Shown in pieces: positions 45,730 to 53,687 of a stretch of 64,000 nucleotides of DNA; the stretch's first letter is position 1; each line of letters opens with the position of its first letter. The notes beneath the pieces were generated by a model. That model did not search any database. It saw only the letters and a program-made list of their open reading frames with translations, and was not told the DNA's origin. The DNA comes from UBA6115 sp050952935 (GTDB taxonomy: Bacteria; Bacillota; Clostridia; Christensenellales; Aristaeellaceae): NCBI GenBank assembly GCA_050952935.1, contig JBMNLS010000001.1:1540118-1604117 (forward strand). Direction: 5' to 3'. The translations under genes were made by a program, and so were the position numbers.

Positions 45730-46235
45730 TGACAGTGCAAGCACAACAGCGCCGCGCCGTAGATATTTTTACGGACGGCGCTTGTTCTGGAAATCCAGGG
45801 CCCGGGGGATGGGCCGCTATTTTGAAATATGGCCAATATACCAAAGAGATCAGCGGCGGCATGCACCACACCACCAACAACCGCATGGAGCTGTTCGCGG
45901 TGATCAGCGCTCTTGGAGCCTTAAAAGAGCCTTGCATTGTACGGGTACACTCGGATTCAAGCTATGTGGTAAACGCCTTTAACTTAGGCTGGATTGACGC
46001 CTGGCAGAAGAATGGCTGGAAAACGGCCGATAAGAAACCGGTTGAGAATCAAGATTTATGGCGCTTGCTTTTGATCGCAATGCGCAAGCACCAGGTTGGT
46101 TATCACAAGGTTCCGGGCCATGCTGATCATCCGGAAAACAATCGCTGTGATGAACTGGCCAAGTTGGAAGTGCAGCAGGTAATAAAATCCTTCGGGCAGA
46201 AAGTGTCATCAGTGGAAGAACAGGGGAAAGGATAG
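45729..46235 (+). CDS. rnhA: Ribonuclease HI
   Basis: 168 residues. The catalytic acidic residues are visible: D16 in FTDGACSGNPGPGG, E54 in NNRMEL, D76 in HSDSSYV and the last Asp in NNRCDELA, with the HADHP loop. It cleaves RNA in RNA-DNA hybrids. It begins on the last base of the ackA stop codon, so it is translated by coupling. A strong terminator follows. Confidence 0.95.
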   Translation: MTVQAQQRRAVDIFTDGACSGNPGPGGWAAILKYGQYTKEISGGMHHTTNNRMELFAVISALGALKEPCIVRVHSDSSYVVNAFNLGWIDAWQKNGWKTADKKPVENQDLWRLLLIAMRKHQVGYHKVPGHADHPENNRCDELAKLEVQQVIKSFGQKVSSVEEQGKG

Positions 46236-46263
46236 ACCTGACCTCTTTAAGCAAAACACCTCA

Positions 46264-46308
46264 ATCTATTCGCGAAAGGCATCTTTTGCGAATAGATGTT
46301 TCTGTTTT
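46264..46308 (+). terminator. Strong terminator after rnhA
   Basis: 14-bp stem with one G-U pair (46264-46277 with 46284-46297), 6-nt loop GGCATC, followed by GTTTCTGTTTT. Confidence 0.85.
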
Positions 46309-46309
46309 A

Positions 46310-46636
46310 GAATAATCAAGAAAATATGGCTTTACTTTATATTATAGCTCATTTGACTTGCTTATATTCTCTGTTTCAGATACTTTTTCGATTTCTACTG
46401 CATCTGTTCTAAGGAATTTTAAAATCGCGGAACATTCATTTGTCTGAATCTAAATGGGATGTGATGCTGTGATTACAAACACTCTTTTTGCTTTTGCCAC
46501 GAGTGCTTGGTTGGTTGTTGATGCCAATTTTTATCACATGTTCTTTTGGCACTCAGATTCATTCTATTCCCCAAGCCTTTTACCTTCTTTGGACTTCGGG
46601 CAAATTACATCATCTATTCGTTAAATCTCTTTTATC
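46310..46636. other. AT-rich intergenic stretch without recognisable gene
   Basis: Between the rnhA and tuf terminators. Clearly more AT-rich than its surroundings. No frame longer than about 30 codons with a ribosome site is seen on either strand within it; the long plus frame entering tuf from 46488 is an antisense shadow. No tRNA or clear repeat is visible. It may be a decayed gene or an insertion scar. Confidence 0.5.
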
Positions 46637-46671
46637 CAATATAAATACCCGGCGACTAATCGATCGCCGGG
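46637..46671 (-). terminator. Terminator of tuf
   Basis: 8-bp GC-rich stem with arms at 46648-46655 and 46664-46671. Reading on the minus strand it is followed by TATTTATATT, 30 bp after the tuf stop. Confidence 0.75.
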
Positions 46672-46700
46672 TCAATTTACCGATATTGATTAAATCAAAC

Positions 46701-47915
46701 TTACTCGATCACCTTAGCCACAGCGCCGGAGCCAACCGTGTGGCCGCCTTCGCGGATGGCGAAACGCAGACCCTGCTCAATCGCGATGGGCGTGATCAGC
46801 TCAACTTCCATCTGCACGTTGTCACCGGGCATCACCATCTCAACCCCTTCAGGCAGCTTGATGGAACCGGTCACGTCCGTCGTACGGAAATAGAACTGCG
46901 GGCGATAGCCATTGAAGAACGGCGTATGACGGCCACCTTCTTCCTTGGTCAGCACATACACTTCGCTGAAGAAATGTGTATGGGGCTTAATGGTGCCGGG
47001 TTTTGCCAGCACCTGGCCGCGCTCGATATCAGTCCGCTGTACACCGCGCAGAAGCGCGCCGATGTTGTCGCCGGCCTGGGCTTTGTCCAGCAGCTTATGG
47101 AACATTTCAACGCCCGTCACAACCACCGTGCGGGGCTTTTCCATCAGCCCAACGATTTCAACGTTGTCAGATACCTTCACTTCACCCCGCTCAACACGGC
47201 CGGTAGCCACCGTACCGCGGCCGGTGATGGAGAACACGTCTTCTACCGGCATCAGGAAAGGCTTGTCCACCGCGCGCGCAGGCGTCGGAATAAAGCTGTC
47301 CACCGCTTCCATCAGCTCCAGCACACACTGGGTCTCAGGGGCGTTCTGGGGATCAGAACCGTCCTTCTGCATGTACTCCAGCGCTTTAAGGGCGGAACCC
47401 TTGATGATAGGGGTGTCGTCGCCGGGGAAGTCATAAGCGTTAAGCAGATCACGCACTTCCATCTCCACCAGCTCCAGCAGCTCTTCGTCATCCATCAGGT
47501 CCGTCTTGTTCATGAACACCACGATGGAGGGCACGCCCACCTGGCGGGCCAGCAGGATATGCTCACGGGTCTGAGGCATGGGGCCATCGGGCGCTGACAC
47601 CAGCAGGATGGCGCCGTCCATCTGCGCGGCACCGGTGATCATGTTCTTCACATAGTCAGCGTGGCCGGGGCAGTCCACATGGGCATAGTGACGGTTGTCC
47701 GTTTCATACTCCACATGAGAGGTGTTAATCGTGATTCCGCGAGCCTTCTCTTCAGGCGCCTTGTCGATCTGGTCATAGGCCATCGCCTGGGCATGGCCGG
47801 CTTTCGCCAGCACCATCGTGATCGCCGCCGTCAGGGTCGTCTTGCCGTGATCAACGTGGCCAATCGTGCCGATGTTTACATGCGGCTTGTTACGCTCAAA
47901 CTTTTGCTTCGCCAT
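46701..47915 (-). CDS. tuf: Elongation factor Tu
   Basis: 404 residues. GTPase motifs GHVDHGKT, DCPGHADYV and NKTD are followed by the two beta-barrel domains. EF-Tu delivers aminoacyl-tRNA to the ribosome. It is not in the usual str operon (rpsL-rpsG-fusA-tuf) here but stands alone behind tRNA-Gly, with a hairpin-rich leader. A second tuf elsewhere in the genome is possible. The AGGAGGAG site is about 12 nt before the ATG, slightly far. Confidence 0.98.
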   Translation of the reverse strand: MAKQKFERNKPHVNIGTIGHVDHGKTTLTAAITMVLAKAGHAQAMAYDQIDKAPEEKARGITINTSHVEYETDNRHYAHVDCPGHADYVKNMITGAAQMDGAILLVSAPDGPMPQTREHILLARQVGVPSIVVFMNKTDLMDDEELLELVEMEVRDLLNAYDFPGDDTPIIKGSALKALEYMQKDGSDPQNAPETQCVLELMEAVDSFIPTPARAVDKPFLMPVEDVFSITGRGTVATGRVERGEVKVSDNVEIVGLMEKPRTVVVTGVEMFHKLLDKAQAGDNIGALLRGVQRTDIERGQVLAKPGTIKPHTHFFSEVYVLTKEEGGRHTPFFNGYRPQFYFRTTDVTGSIKLPEGVEMVMPGDNVQMEVELITPIAIEQGLRFAIREGGHTVGSGAVAKVIE

Positions 47916-47942
47916 GGGTTTCGTTTCTCCTCCTGATTTTGC

Positions 47943-47996
47943 GTGTTGTGCCGGGCAGACGCCGGCCGGGGATTGCCGGTTTCCCGGCGACCTGCC
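47943..47996 (-). promoter_or_regulatory. GC-rich hairpin leader between tRNA-Gly and tuf
   Basis: On the minus strand nested complementary arms are GGCAG (47992-47996) with CTGCC and a central GCCGG-GAAA-CCGGC hairpin with a GNRA-type tetraloop. The element lies between the tRNA 3' end and the tuf ribosome site. It could be a processing signal, an mRNA 5' stabiliser or an attenuator; no T tract follows, so simple termination is unlikely. Confidence 0.5.
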
Positions 47997-48021
47997 AATG
48001 CGATTGACGCAGTTGGTCTCA

Positions 48022-48095
48022 TGGAGCGGGTGATGGGAATCGAACCCACGTAGCCAGCTTGGGAAGCTGGAGCTCTACCATTGAGCTACACCCGC
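48022..48095 (-). tRNA. tRNA-Gly (anticodon CCC)
   Basis: Acceptor GCGGGTG / CACCCGC with encoded CCA, D-arm GCTCAATGGTAGAGC, anticodon stem CCAGC / GCTGG with loop TTCCCAA (anticodon CCC, plus-strand 48061-48063), and T-arm GTGGGTTCGATTCCCAT. It reads GGG codons. It is transcribed toward tuf from the promoter at 48114-48142. Confidence 0.96.
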
Positions 48096-48113
48096 ACAAA
48101 TGCATACCCTGAT

Positions 48114-48142
48114 ATTTTAGCCAAGGGCACGCATTTTGTCAA
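48114..48142 (-). promoter_or_regulatory. Promoter of tRNA-Gly and tuf
   Basis: On the minus strand a consensus TTGACA (48137-48142), 17-nt spacer and TAAAAT (48114-48119), 18 nt upstream of the tRNA. No separate tuf promoter was found. Confidence 0.8.
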
Positions 48143-48188
48143 CAGTTACAAGCTGTTTTCCATTAAGAGTTGGGAAATCCTGGGGAAT

Positions 48189-49385
48189 TTAGCGGATCAC
48201 CGGATTTCGGCCATGGTACACAGCATACATGAGGATGCCTGCAGCCACTGAAGCATTCAGGGAACCCACCGTATCGACCATGGGGATTTTGATGCGGTAA
48301 TCACACAGGGATAAGGTGTGGGCACTGATCCCCTCCCCTTCGCTGCCAATCACCAGCGCACAGGGGCCAGTGATGGTCTCTTTTCTATAATCGTCCCCGC
48401 TTTGATCGGCTGCGTAAATCCAAATGCCCAAGGATTTCAGCTTTTCAATGGCCTTGTTTAAATTGGTGACCCTGGCCACCTTGATATGCTCCACCGCGCC
48501 TGCTGAGGCCTTTACTGCCGCAGGGGTTAATCCCACCGCCCGGTGCATGGGCACAATGACACCATGGGCGCCGGCGCATGCGGCAGTCCGGATGATAGCA
48601 CCCAGGTTATGGGGATCAGTCAGCTGATCAAGTAGAACGATGAACGGTGCTTCATTCTTTTCTTTAGCCACATTCAGGATGTCTTCAAGCGCTGAATATT
48701 GATAGGCAGAAACATAGGCTACCATACCCTGGTGGTTCCTCGCCACCTGATCCAGACGCTTGCGCTCAACAAACTGCACCATGACGCCTGCATTTTTCGC
48801 CATGCTGACAATTTGTCTGGCCGAGCCTGAAAGGTCACCCTTTGCAACCATAAGCTTTTCAAGGTCACGGCCGGTTTTCAGTGCTTCCCGGATAGGATTG
48901 CGGCCTGTTAACAGGTTAATGTCCGCTTCAATGGCTTCGTCCTGTACATACGAAGTGACATTGTTTGGTATTAATGCTTCACTGGACACCGGGGGCACTG
49001 GCTTTTTAACCCAGGAAGGGTTGAAAACCTGTTTGCTGGCAGGGCCAAATCGCTTTGAAGCGGGCGACTGATAGTCTGATTGCTGCCTGCTCCCCTGGGC
49101 CTGGCGAGGCTGATAAACATCTCTGAATCCGGGCCTGCCATAGCGCTTTTCAAAATTAGGTTCAGATCTTTTTTCCCCATCCTTGCGGAAGGCGCTGAAT
49201 CCACCTTTCCCTTGCGCTGATTTGCGCTCGCCAAAGGCTGGCTTGCCCTTGTTCCAGGTCGATTTTTCTGGAGTTTTTTTCCCTGGGCTTGCAGAGCGAT
49301 TAAAACCTTTATTCTTGCTGATGGATGCCTGTTTGGGTTTACGGCCGCCGAGATGGCCTGGTGAGGCTGGTTTGTTTTCTTTCAT
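48189..49385 (-). CDS. rlmB: 23S rRNA (guanosine-2'-O) methyltransferase, RlmB/SpoU family, with long basic N-terminus
   Basis: 398 residues. The C-terminal 240 form a substrate-binding domain (LTGRNPIREALK) and the SPOUT methylase with the knot motifs LLDQLTDPHNLGAIIRTA, VIGSEGEGIS and VGSLNASVAAGILMY. The first about 150 residues are a low-complexity Lys/Arg/Gly/Ser/Pro-rich tail absent from E. coli RlmB, likely disordered and RNA-binding. Start at 49385 has AAGGAAAG; the extra frame to 49427 overlaps thyX. It follows mrnC and thyX, a common Clostridia cluster. Confidence 0.88.
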   Translation of the reverse strand: MKENKPASPGHLGGRKPKQASISKNKGFNRSASPGKKTPEKSTWNKGKPAFGERKSAQGKGGFSAFRKDGEKRSEPNFEKRYGRPGFRDVYQPRQAQGSRQQSDYQSPASKRFGPASKQVFNPSWVKKPVPPVSSEALIPNNVTSYVQDEAIEADINLLTGRNPIREALKTGRDLEKLMVAKGDLSGSARQIVSMAKNAGVMVQFVERKRLDQVARNHQGMVAYVSAYQYSALEDILNVAKEKNEAPFIVLLDQLTDPHNLGAIIRTAACAGAHGVIVPMHRAVGLTPAAVKASAGAVEHIKVARVTNLNKAIEKLKSLGIWIYAADQSGDDYRKETITGPCALVIGSEGEGISAHTLSLCDYRIKIPMVDTVGSLNASVAAGILMYAVYHGRNPVIR

Positions 49386-49395
49386 AATCTTTCCT

Positions 49396-50115
49396 TTATA
49401 ATTGTTTGAATTTTTCTCTGATTTCATTCATCCTGCCACAGGTCATCCTGCCTTCAGGACAAGGGCCAGATACACAGCCGGGGCCATCATCTGCGAATAA
49501 AGCCGGGAACTCCTGTTTGGCAATTCTCAGCATTTCCGTCGCCATGGCGCGTATTTCCCACTGGGCGCGCTCACAGCAGCGAAGTCGGAAGAAATGCTTC
49601 AATTCTCTGACATTCATGGTCATCACCAACCGGGTCTCACAAGCGTTAGGCAATACAAACCGGGCGTCTTCATTGCTGCTCTCCCCCATGCCCAGCTTGC
49701 TTTGCCAGCCCTTATACCATTCATGCATCGTGGTCATTTGATTTTTGTATTCTGCTTCCGCAGCTTCCCCCAAAGCTTTAATGCGGGGCGGGATGATGTA
49801 GTTGAACTGTTCTGCAAGGGAAACATAACGCTGGCTTTGCACGCTGAATGAGGCAATGCGATGCCTGGTTAGCTGCGCCAAAAGCACACGGCTAACGCCT
49901 TCCACAACAAAGGTCATGCTCACATGCTCAACAACTGAAAGGTGACCGGATGACATAATCTTTTCAATAAAAGCACTTTGATCGGCTTTGCTGATTTTTT
50001 CCCTGAGATTGCTCACATCACTTTTTGCATAACAGAGCTTGGCTGCCAAGGCAACCAAATTATCCCCTTCGGGGGTGCAGGAAAGCAATTCAACATGAAG
50101 CTGGGTTTCAGGCAC
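49396..50115 (-). CDS. thyX: Flavin-dependent thymidylate synthase ThyX
   Basis: 239 residues with the ThyX signature RHRIASFSVQSQR (residues 84-96, RHRxxSxxxxSxR). It makes dTMP from dUMP using FAD, NADPH and methylenetetrahydrofolate, yielding tetrahydrofolate rather than dihydrofolate. Its C-terminus has an extra Cys-containing tail (CVSGPCPEG...CGRM). It lies between mrnC and rlmB on the same strand. Confidence 0.95.
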   Translation of the reverse strand: MPETQLHVELLSCTPEGDNLVALAAKLCYAKSDVSNLREKISKADQSAFIEKIMSSGHLSVVEHVSMTFVVEGVSRVLLAQLTRHRIASFSVQSQRYVSLAEQFNYIIPPRIKALGEAAEAEYKNQMTTMHEWYKGWQSKLGMGESSNEDARFVLPNACETRLVMTMNVRELKHFFRLRCCERAQWEIRAMATEMLRIAKQEFPALFADDGPGCVSGPCPEGRMTCGRMNEIREKFKQL

Positions 50116-50125
50116 GTTCTTTCTC

Positions 50126-50518
50126 CTATAAGTTGTTGTTTTTTAGAATCATATCAAGCAGTTCAGCCATTCTTTCATTATTGCCCGTCAATTGCAGATA
50201 TCCAATTAAAGCTTCAAAGCCTGTAGCTGCCGCATATTCCGCGCAGCTGGCCGACCTGGGCGCGGAATGCTTGGCATGAGCATTGCGGCCACGTTTAACC
50301 AGATCAATCTCTGTTGCTGTCAAACTGCTCATGATGCTTTCAAGGGCCCTTGCCTGGCCAGCCGCGCAGACAAAAGAGGTGGTCTTCTGATGCAGCGCCT
50401 GCATGCCGCATCCACTGGTTAAGGCTTCCTTCCGGATCAACAATTCATATGCAGCATCGCCGATATATGCAAGCTGCAAAGAGTTTAGCTGCATCGCTTC
50501 CTTCTGGTTTAAAATCAT
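50126..50518 (-). CDS. mrnC: Mini-ribonuclease III
   Basis: 130 residues: a lone RNase III catalytic domain without dsRNA-binding domain. LAYIGDAAYELLIR near the N-terminus and the EYAAATGFEALIGYL helix carry the metal-binding acidic residues. It matures 23S rRNA ends in Gram-positives. It overlaps the stop of the AraC gene by 4 nt. In related genomes cysS precedes it; here an AraC regulator does. Confidence 0.93.
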   Translation of the reverse strand: MILNQKEAMQLNSLQLAYIGDAAYELLIRKEALTSGCGMQALHQKTTSFVCAAGQARALESIMSSLTATEIDLVKRGRNAHAKHSAPRSASCAEYAAATGFEALIGYLQLTGNNERMAELLDMILKNNNL

Positions 50519-51387
50519 GTGCTGGTCATAACCGTTTTACTGTAATGGGAGGGACTCATGCCCACAATGTTCTTGAAGGTTTTTGAAAAATGATAAGGGT
50601 CCTCCATCCCCACCTCAACACCCGTCTGCCGCACAGTTAGCCCATTTTTAAGCAGGGTTTTGGCACGCTCCATCTTGCAGAACAGCTGATAGCTTTGCGG
50701 CGGCATACCAACCTCTGACACAAAGCGCTTTCTGAAGGTTTCAACCGGCATGCGGCTGAGAGAAGCCATATCGTTGAGAGAGAAGGAATCTCTGTACTGA
50801 TTTTTCCGCATGGCATCGATCACCTTGGCAATTTCATGGGACAAGACGGCATCCATAGCAACCGCCTGCCCTGAATGGGAGGCCAGCAAACCCCAGAGCA
50901 ACTGCTGAAGCTGGGCTGAAGAGGCTTCTTTGACTGAACCAATCCGCACGGCCGCCTGCACAATATGACGTCCAAGCTTCAGCTGCGAGGGCAAAGCGCC
51001 TTGTTTCATCGCACGGTGAGGCATGCCGCCTAATTTCAGCATAAAATCATCCGCCAATCGCCCATCCACTACCAGCCAGATAATCCGCGCTTCCTGCTCC
51101 ACCCGCAGGCTGATATTTGCCTGGTGCTTGGGAATGATGCAGCATTCCCGGTTTTTGATCTTTAATTCATTTAAGCTCAGGTGAAAGGAGCCTTGCTGGC
51201 ACATGATCATGATCCAGGCGCTTTGCGGGATGATATCGTAAATACCTGTTGTCAACATGGCGGAACCGGCCGTGGCTATCCAAATACCGCTGCCCTGAGC
51301 CAGATGATCGGGAACATGTATCCCTTCAACCGCAACAGGCTGCCCCTCCTTTTCCCCCATGTTTTGCTTGAAAACGCTTGATTTCAT
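50515..51387 (-). CDS. AraC-family transcriptional regulator
   Basis: 290 residues. An N-terminal cupin-like ligand domain (about 20-150) is followed by two helix-turn-helix units at the C-terminus: FSLNDMASLSRMPVETFRKRF and TVRQTGVEVGMEDPYHFSKTFKNIVGMSPSHY, the classical AraC/XylS signature. The start at 51387 has AAGGAGG; the upstream frame is unsupported. Ligand and targets are unknown. It probably controls its own promoter, where an inverted repeat overlaps the -35. Confidence 0.9.
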   Translation of the reverse strand: MKSSVFKQNMGEKEGQPVAVEGIHVPDHLAQGSGIWIATAGSAMLTTGIYDIIPQSAWIMIMCQQGSFHLSLNELKIKNRECCIIPKHQANISLRVEQEARIIWLVVDGRLADDFMLKLGGMPHRAMKQGALPSQLKLGRHIVQAAVRIGSVKEASSAQLQQLLWGLLASHSGQAVAMDAVLSHEIAKVIDAMRKNQYRDSFSLNDMASLSRMPVETFRKRFVSEVGMPPQSYQLFCKMERAKTLLKNGLTVRQTGVEVGMEDPYHFSKTFKNIVGMSPSHYSKTVMTST

Positions 51388-51415
51388 GATCCGCCTCCTT
51401 AAAAGATACACACTT

Positions 51416-51444
51416 ATTATGACAACCGGAATGTACAATGTCAA
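51416..51444 (-). promoter_or_regulatory. Promoter of the AraC-mrnC-thyX-rlmB operon
   Basis: On the minus strand TTGACA (51439-51444), 17-nt spacer, CATAAT (51416-51421), 28 nt before the start codon. Confidence 0.75.
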
Positions 51445-51470
51445 TGTTTTATTCCAAATTTTACATTGTA
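51434..51470. promoter_or_regulatory. Inverted-repeat operator candidate at the AraC promoter
   Basis: TACAATGT (51434-51441) and its exact complement ACATTGTA (51463-51470), 29 bp apart start to start, one half overlapping the -35 of the AraC gene. Position between two divergent genes fits an AraC operator. Confidence 0.45.
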
Positions 51471-51496
51471 TATATAGGTGCATCCGTGCCCCACAT

Positions 51497-51525
51497 TTGC
51501 GTAAACATCAGGATAAGGCTATAAT
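51497..51525 (+). promoter_or_regulatory. Promoter of the tyrosine recombinase gene
   Basis: TTGCGT (51497-51502), 17-nt spacer, TATAAT (51520-51525), about 30 nt before the TTG start. Confidence 0.65.
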
Positions 51526-51557
51526 TATTCTTATTATTGAGAAATCAGGAGCCGAAT

Positions 51558-52649
51558 TTGAAAAGAACCGCTTATCACACACTGTCTTCTCAGAAAGCCA
51601 TGAACAAGTTGAGGCAGCTCCAGTTGGAACTGCCGCGCATCTGCACGGATTTTTTTATGTCCATTTCCCAAACCACCAGCGCGCTGACCCGCCAAGCTTA
51701 CGCCTATGACCTGCGGCTTTTTTTTCAGTATCTCTGCACCGAAGAAGTAGACTTTGCTGACACTGAGCCGCGCTTGATGACCCAGGAGCATATGGCCCGG
51801 GTTAATGCCCGGCATATCACCGGTTTTCAAGACTATCTTCAGATGTATATCAAAAATGAGAACAATGAAAAGCGCAATCAGACCATTATTACTAACAGGG
51901 AACTGGGCATCATGCGCAAGCTAAGCTCCCTCCGTTCTTTTTTTGATTATCTATTTAAAAATGAACTGATACCTGCCAATGTCGCCACCCTTGTTTCGAT
52001 GCCAAAACGCCGTCAAAAGCCCATTCTGTTTATGGAACAGGATGAGATTGAACAAATGCTCCAGGCCATGATGACTGGGGAGGGCCTCAATGACCGGGAA
52101 AAGACCTACTTAGAAAAAACCAGGGAACGGGACATTGCCATTGTTATGATGTTTTTAGGCACAGGCATTCGGGTGAGTGAATTGGTTGGGCTGGATGTGG
52201 ACCATCTCAACTTCAAAGACAATTCTTTTATGGTGACACGCAAAGGCGGAAATCAAACGATTTTATATTTTCCGGACAGCGTTGCCATTTGCTTGCAGGA
52301 TTATTTGACCAAGCGGGCAGAAATTGAACCTTTGGTTGGGCATGAACATGCCTTATTCCTCTCCATGCAGCGCCGCCGCATTACCCAAAGGGCAGTTGAA
52401 AAGCTGGTGAAGAAATATGCCCTGTTGGGCGCCCCCCTTAAGCAAAAACTAAGCCCGCACAAACTGCGCAGCACCTTTGGCACCAACCTTTACCATGCGA
52501 CTGGCGATATTTATCTGGTGGCTGATACCCTGGGGCATGCGGATGTCAACACCACCAGGCGTCATTATGCCGCCATGTCGGATGCCAAACGTCGCGAAGC
52601 GGCCAAGCGGATTGAACTACCGGAAATCAAAACAGACGAAGAATCATAA
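51558..52649 (+). CDS. XerC/XerD-like tyrosine recombinase
   Basis: 363 residues from TTG at 51558, which has GGAG at 51548-51551; the frame extends to 51537 without a better site. N-terminal SAM-like DNA-binding domain, then catalytic domain with all expected residues: R205 (GTGIRVSEL), K229, H301/R304 (HKLRSTFGT), H327 (LGHADVNTT) and nucleophile Y337 (RRHYAAM). Next to lexA this type is often the chromosomal dimer resolvase or a relative; the paired XerC/XerD and dif site are not in the window. The IS element begins 15 bp after its stop, whose codons lie in the flanking repeat. Confidence 0.9.
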   Translation: MKRTAYHTLSSQKAMNKLRQLQLELPRICTDFFMSISQTTSALTRQAYAYDLRLFFQYLCTEEVDFADTEPRLMTQEHMARVNARHITGFQDYLQMYIKNENNEKRNQTIITNRELGIMRKLSSLRSFFDYLFKNELIPANVATLVSMPKRRQKPILFMEQDEIEQMLQAMMTGEGLNDREKTYLEKTRERDIAIVMMFLGTGIRVSELVGLDVDHLNFKDNSFMVTRKGGNQTILYFPDSVAICLQDYLTKRAEIEPLVGHEHALFLSMQRRRITQRAVEKLVKKYALLGAPLKQKLSPHKLRSTFGTNLYHATGDIYLVADTLGHADVNTTRRHYAAMSDAKRREAAKRIELPEIKTDEES

Positions 52650-52664
52650 AGAAAAATAGCTGAC
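52639..52664 (+). repeat. Left 26-bp direct repeat flanking the IS
   Basis: Starts AAGAATCATAAAG and ends AGCTGAC. It is identical to 53843-53868 except at position 6 (T here, A on the right). It contains the stop codon of the recombinase gene. Interpreted as an unusually long target-site duplication. Confidence 0.8.
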
Positions 52665-52705
52665 TGTTGAGGTACGATACATAGGTAACACTAAGGGGTA
52701 AGAAA

Positions 52706-52765
52706 GCAGAGAGACTTTGGTAGAATGGTTTTCCCCCAAACAAAACTACTGAAGGAGCTCTCTGC
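52706..52765 (+). promoter_or_regulatory. Inverted repeat enclosing the transposase ribosome site
   Basis: GCAGAGAG (52706-52713) is exactly complementary to CTCTCTGC (52758-52765), which lies between the GGAG ribosome site and the ATG. A transcript that enters from outside could fold this and hide the start site. Confidence 0.5.
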
Positions 52766-53683
52766 ATGAACAAATTAACTCAGGATGCCCACTGGCGTCA
52801 ACAGATGATGTTGTATTGTCAGGATCATGGATTGACCAAGACCTCAATTCGTTACCATGTAAGCCGGAAATGCGTATGGAAATGGCGGAAGCGCTGGGAT
52901 GGGACGTGGCAAAGCCTGGTGGAGCGCAAGCGAAGTCCGCACACCAGCCCTCGCAAACAAAGCCGGAGCGAGGAGAAGCTGGCAAAGCGCTATGGAAGGC
53001 AGTACCGTGAAGATATTCTTCTGGGATACCAAAAGGCTAAGAACTACGGATACACGCGAAGTTATAGCTGCTTCAAACGGACAGTGGCCAGGCTGCTGGG
53101 AAAACCTGGCGGGGAAAAGCGAAAGGCGCGCAAACCCAAACCATACCAGCGTGCTGACTATCCGGGCCAGAAAGTGCAGTTGGATGTGAAGTATGTGCCG
53201 TCATACTGTGTATCGGATGGCGGGAAATACTATCAGTTCACGGCCAAGGATGAATGCAGCCGCTGGACATTCAGGGAGATGTACGATGAACACAGCACCT
53301 ACAGCACGCGGGACTTTCTGGAGAAGTTGGTGAGGCGCTCACCCTTCCCCATCCGGACGATCCAGACAGACAATGGGACGGAGTTCACCAATGCGCTGCT
53401 GGTCACCAAATCCAAACACAAGACGTTGTTTGAGCAGGCATTGCAGGAGATGGGGATAGCGTACCATCGCATCCGGATCGCCACCCCCCGTCATAACGGA
53501 AAGGTTGAGCGTCAGCACCGAACAGATGAGATGAGGTTTTACAGGAAGATGCGAATGTACAGCTTGGAGGATGGAAGAAAACAGTTAGCCAGGTACCAGG
53601 CTGCATCGAATGATTACATCATGACCTGTCTTGGGATGAAATCGCCCAACGAAGTGCTGGACCTGTATCAGGGGGTGATGTAA
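52766..53683 (+). CDS. IS481-family DDE transposase
   Basis: 305 residues. N-terminal helix-turn-helix (SIRYHVSRKCVWKWRKRW) is followed by an RNase-H-like integrase core with D140 (QLDVKY), D202 (QTDNGTEF) and E248 (HNGKVERQHR). GAAGGAG precedes the ATG. It is intact, so the element may still be active. IS3 family is the alternative, but there is one frame and no frameshift, favouring IS481. Confidence 0.92.
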   Translation: MNKLTQDAHWRQQMMLYCQDHGLTKTSIRYHVSRKCVWKWRKRWDGTWQSLVERKRSPHTSPRKQSRSEEKLAKRYGRQYREDILLGYQKAKNYGYTRSYSCFKRTVARLLGKPGGEKRKARKPKPYQRADYPGQKVQLDVKYVPSYCVSDGGKYYQFTAKDECSRWTFREMYDEHSTYSTRDFLEKLVRRSPFPIRTIQTDNGTEFTNALLVTKSKHKTLFEQALQEMGIAYHRIRIATPRHNGKVERQHRTDEMRFYRKMRMYSLEDGRKQLARYQAASNDYIMTCLGMKSPNEVLDLYQGVM

Positions 53684-53687
53684 CTAG

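Noticed and set aside
46488..47597. 369-codon open frame on the plus strand antisense to tuf
   Set aside because: It lies almost wholly opposite the highly conserved tuf gene, starts with TTG without a ribosome site and encodes no recognisable domain; long antisense frames are common opposite biased GC-rich genes.
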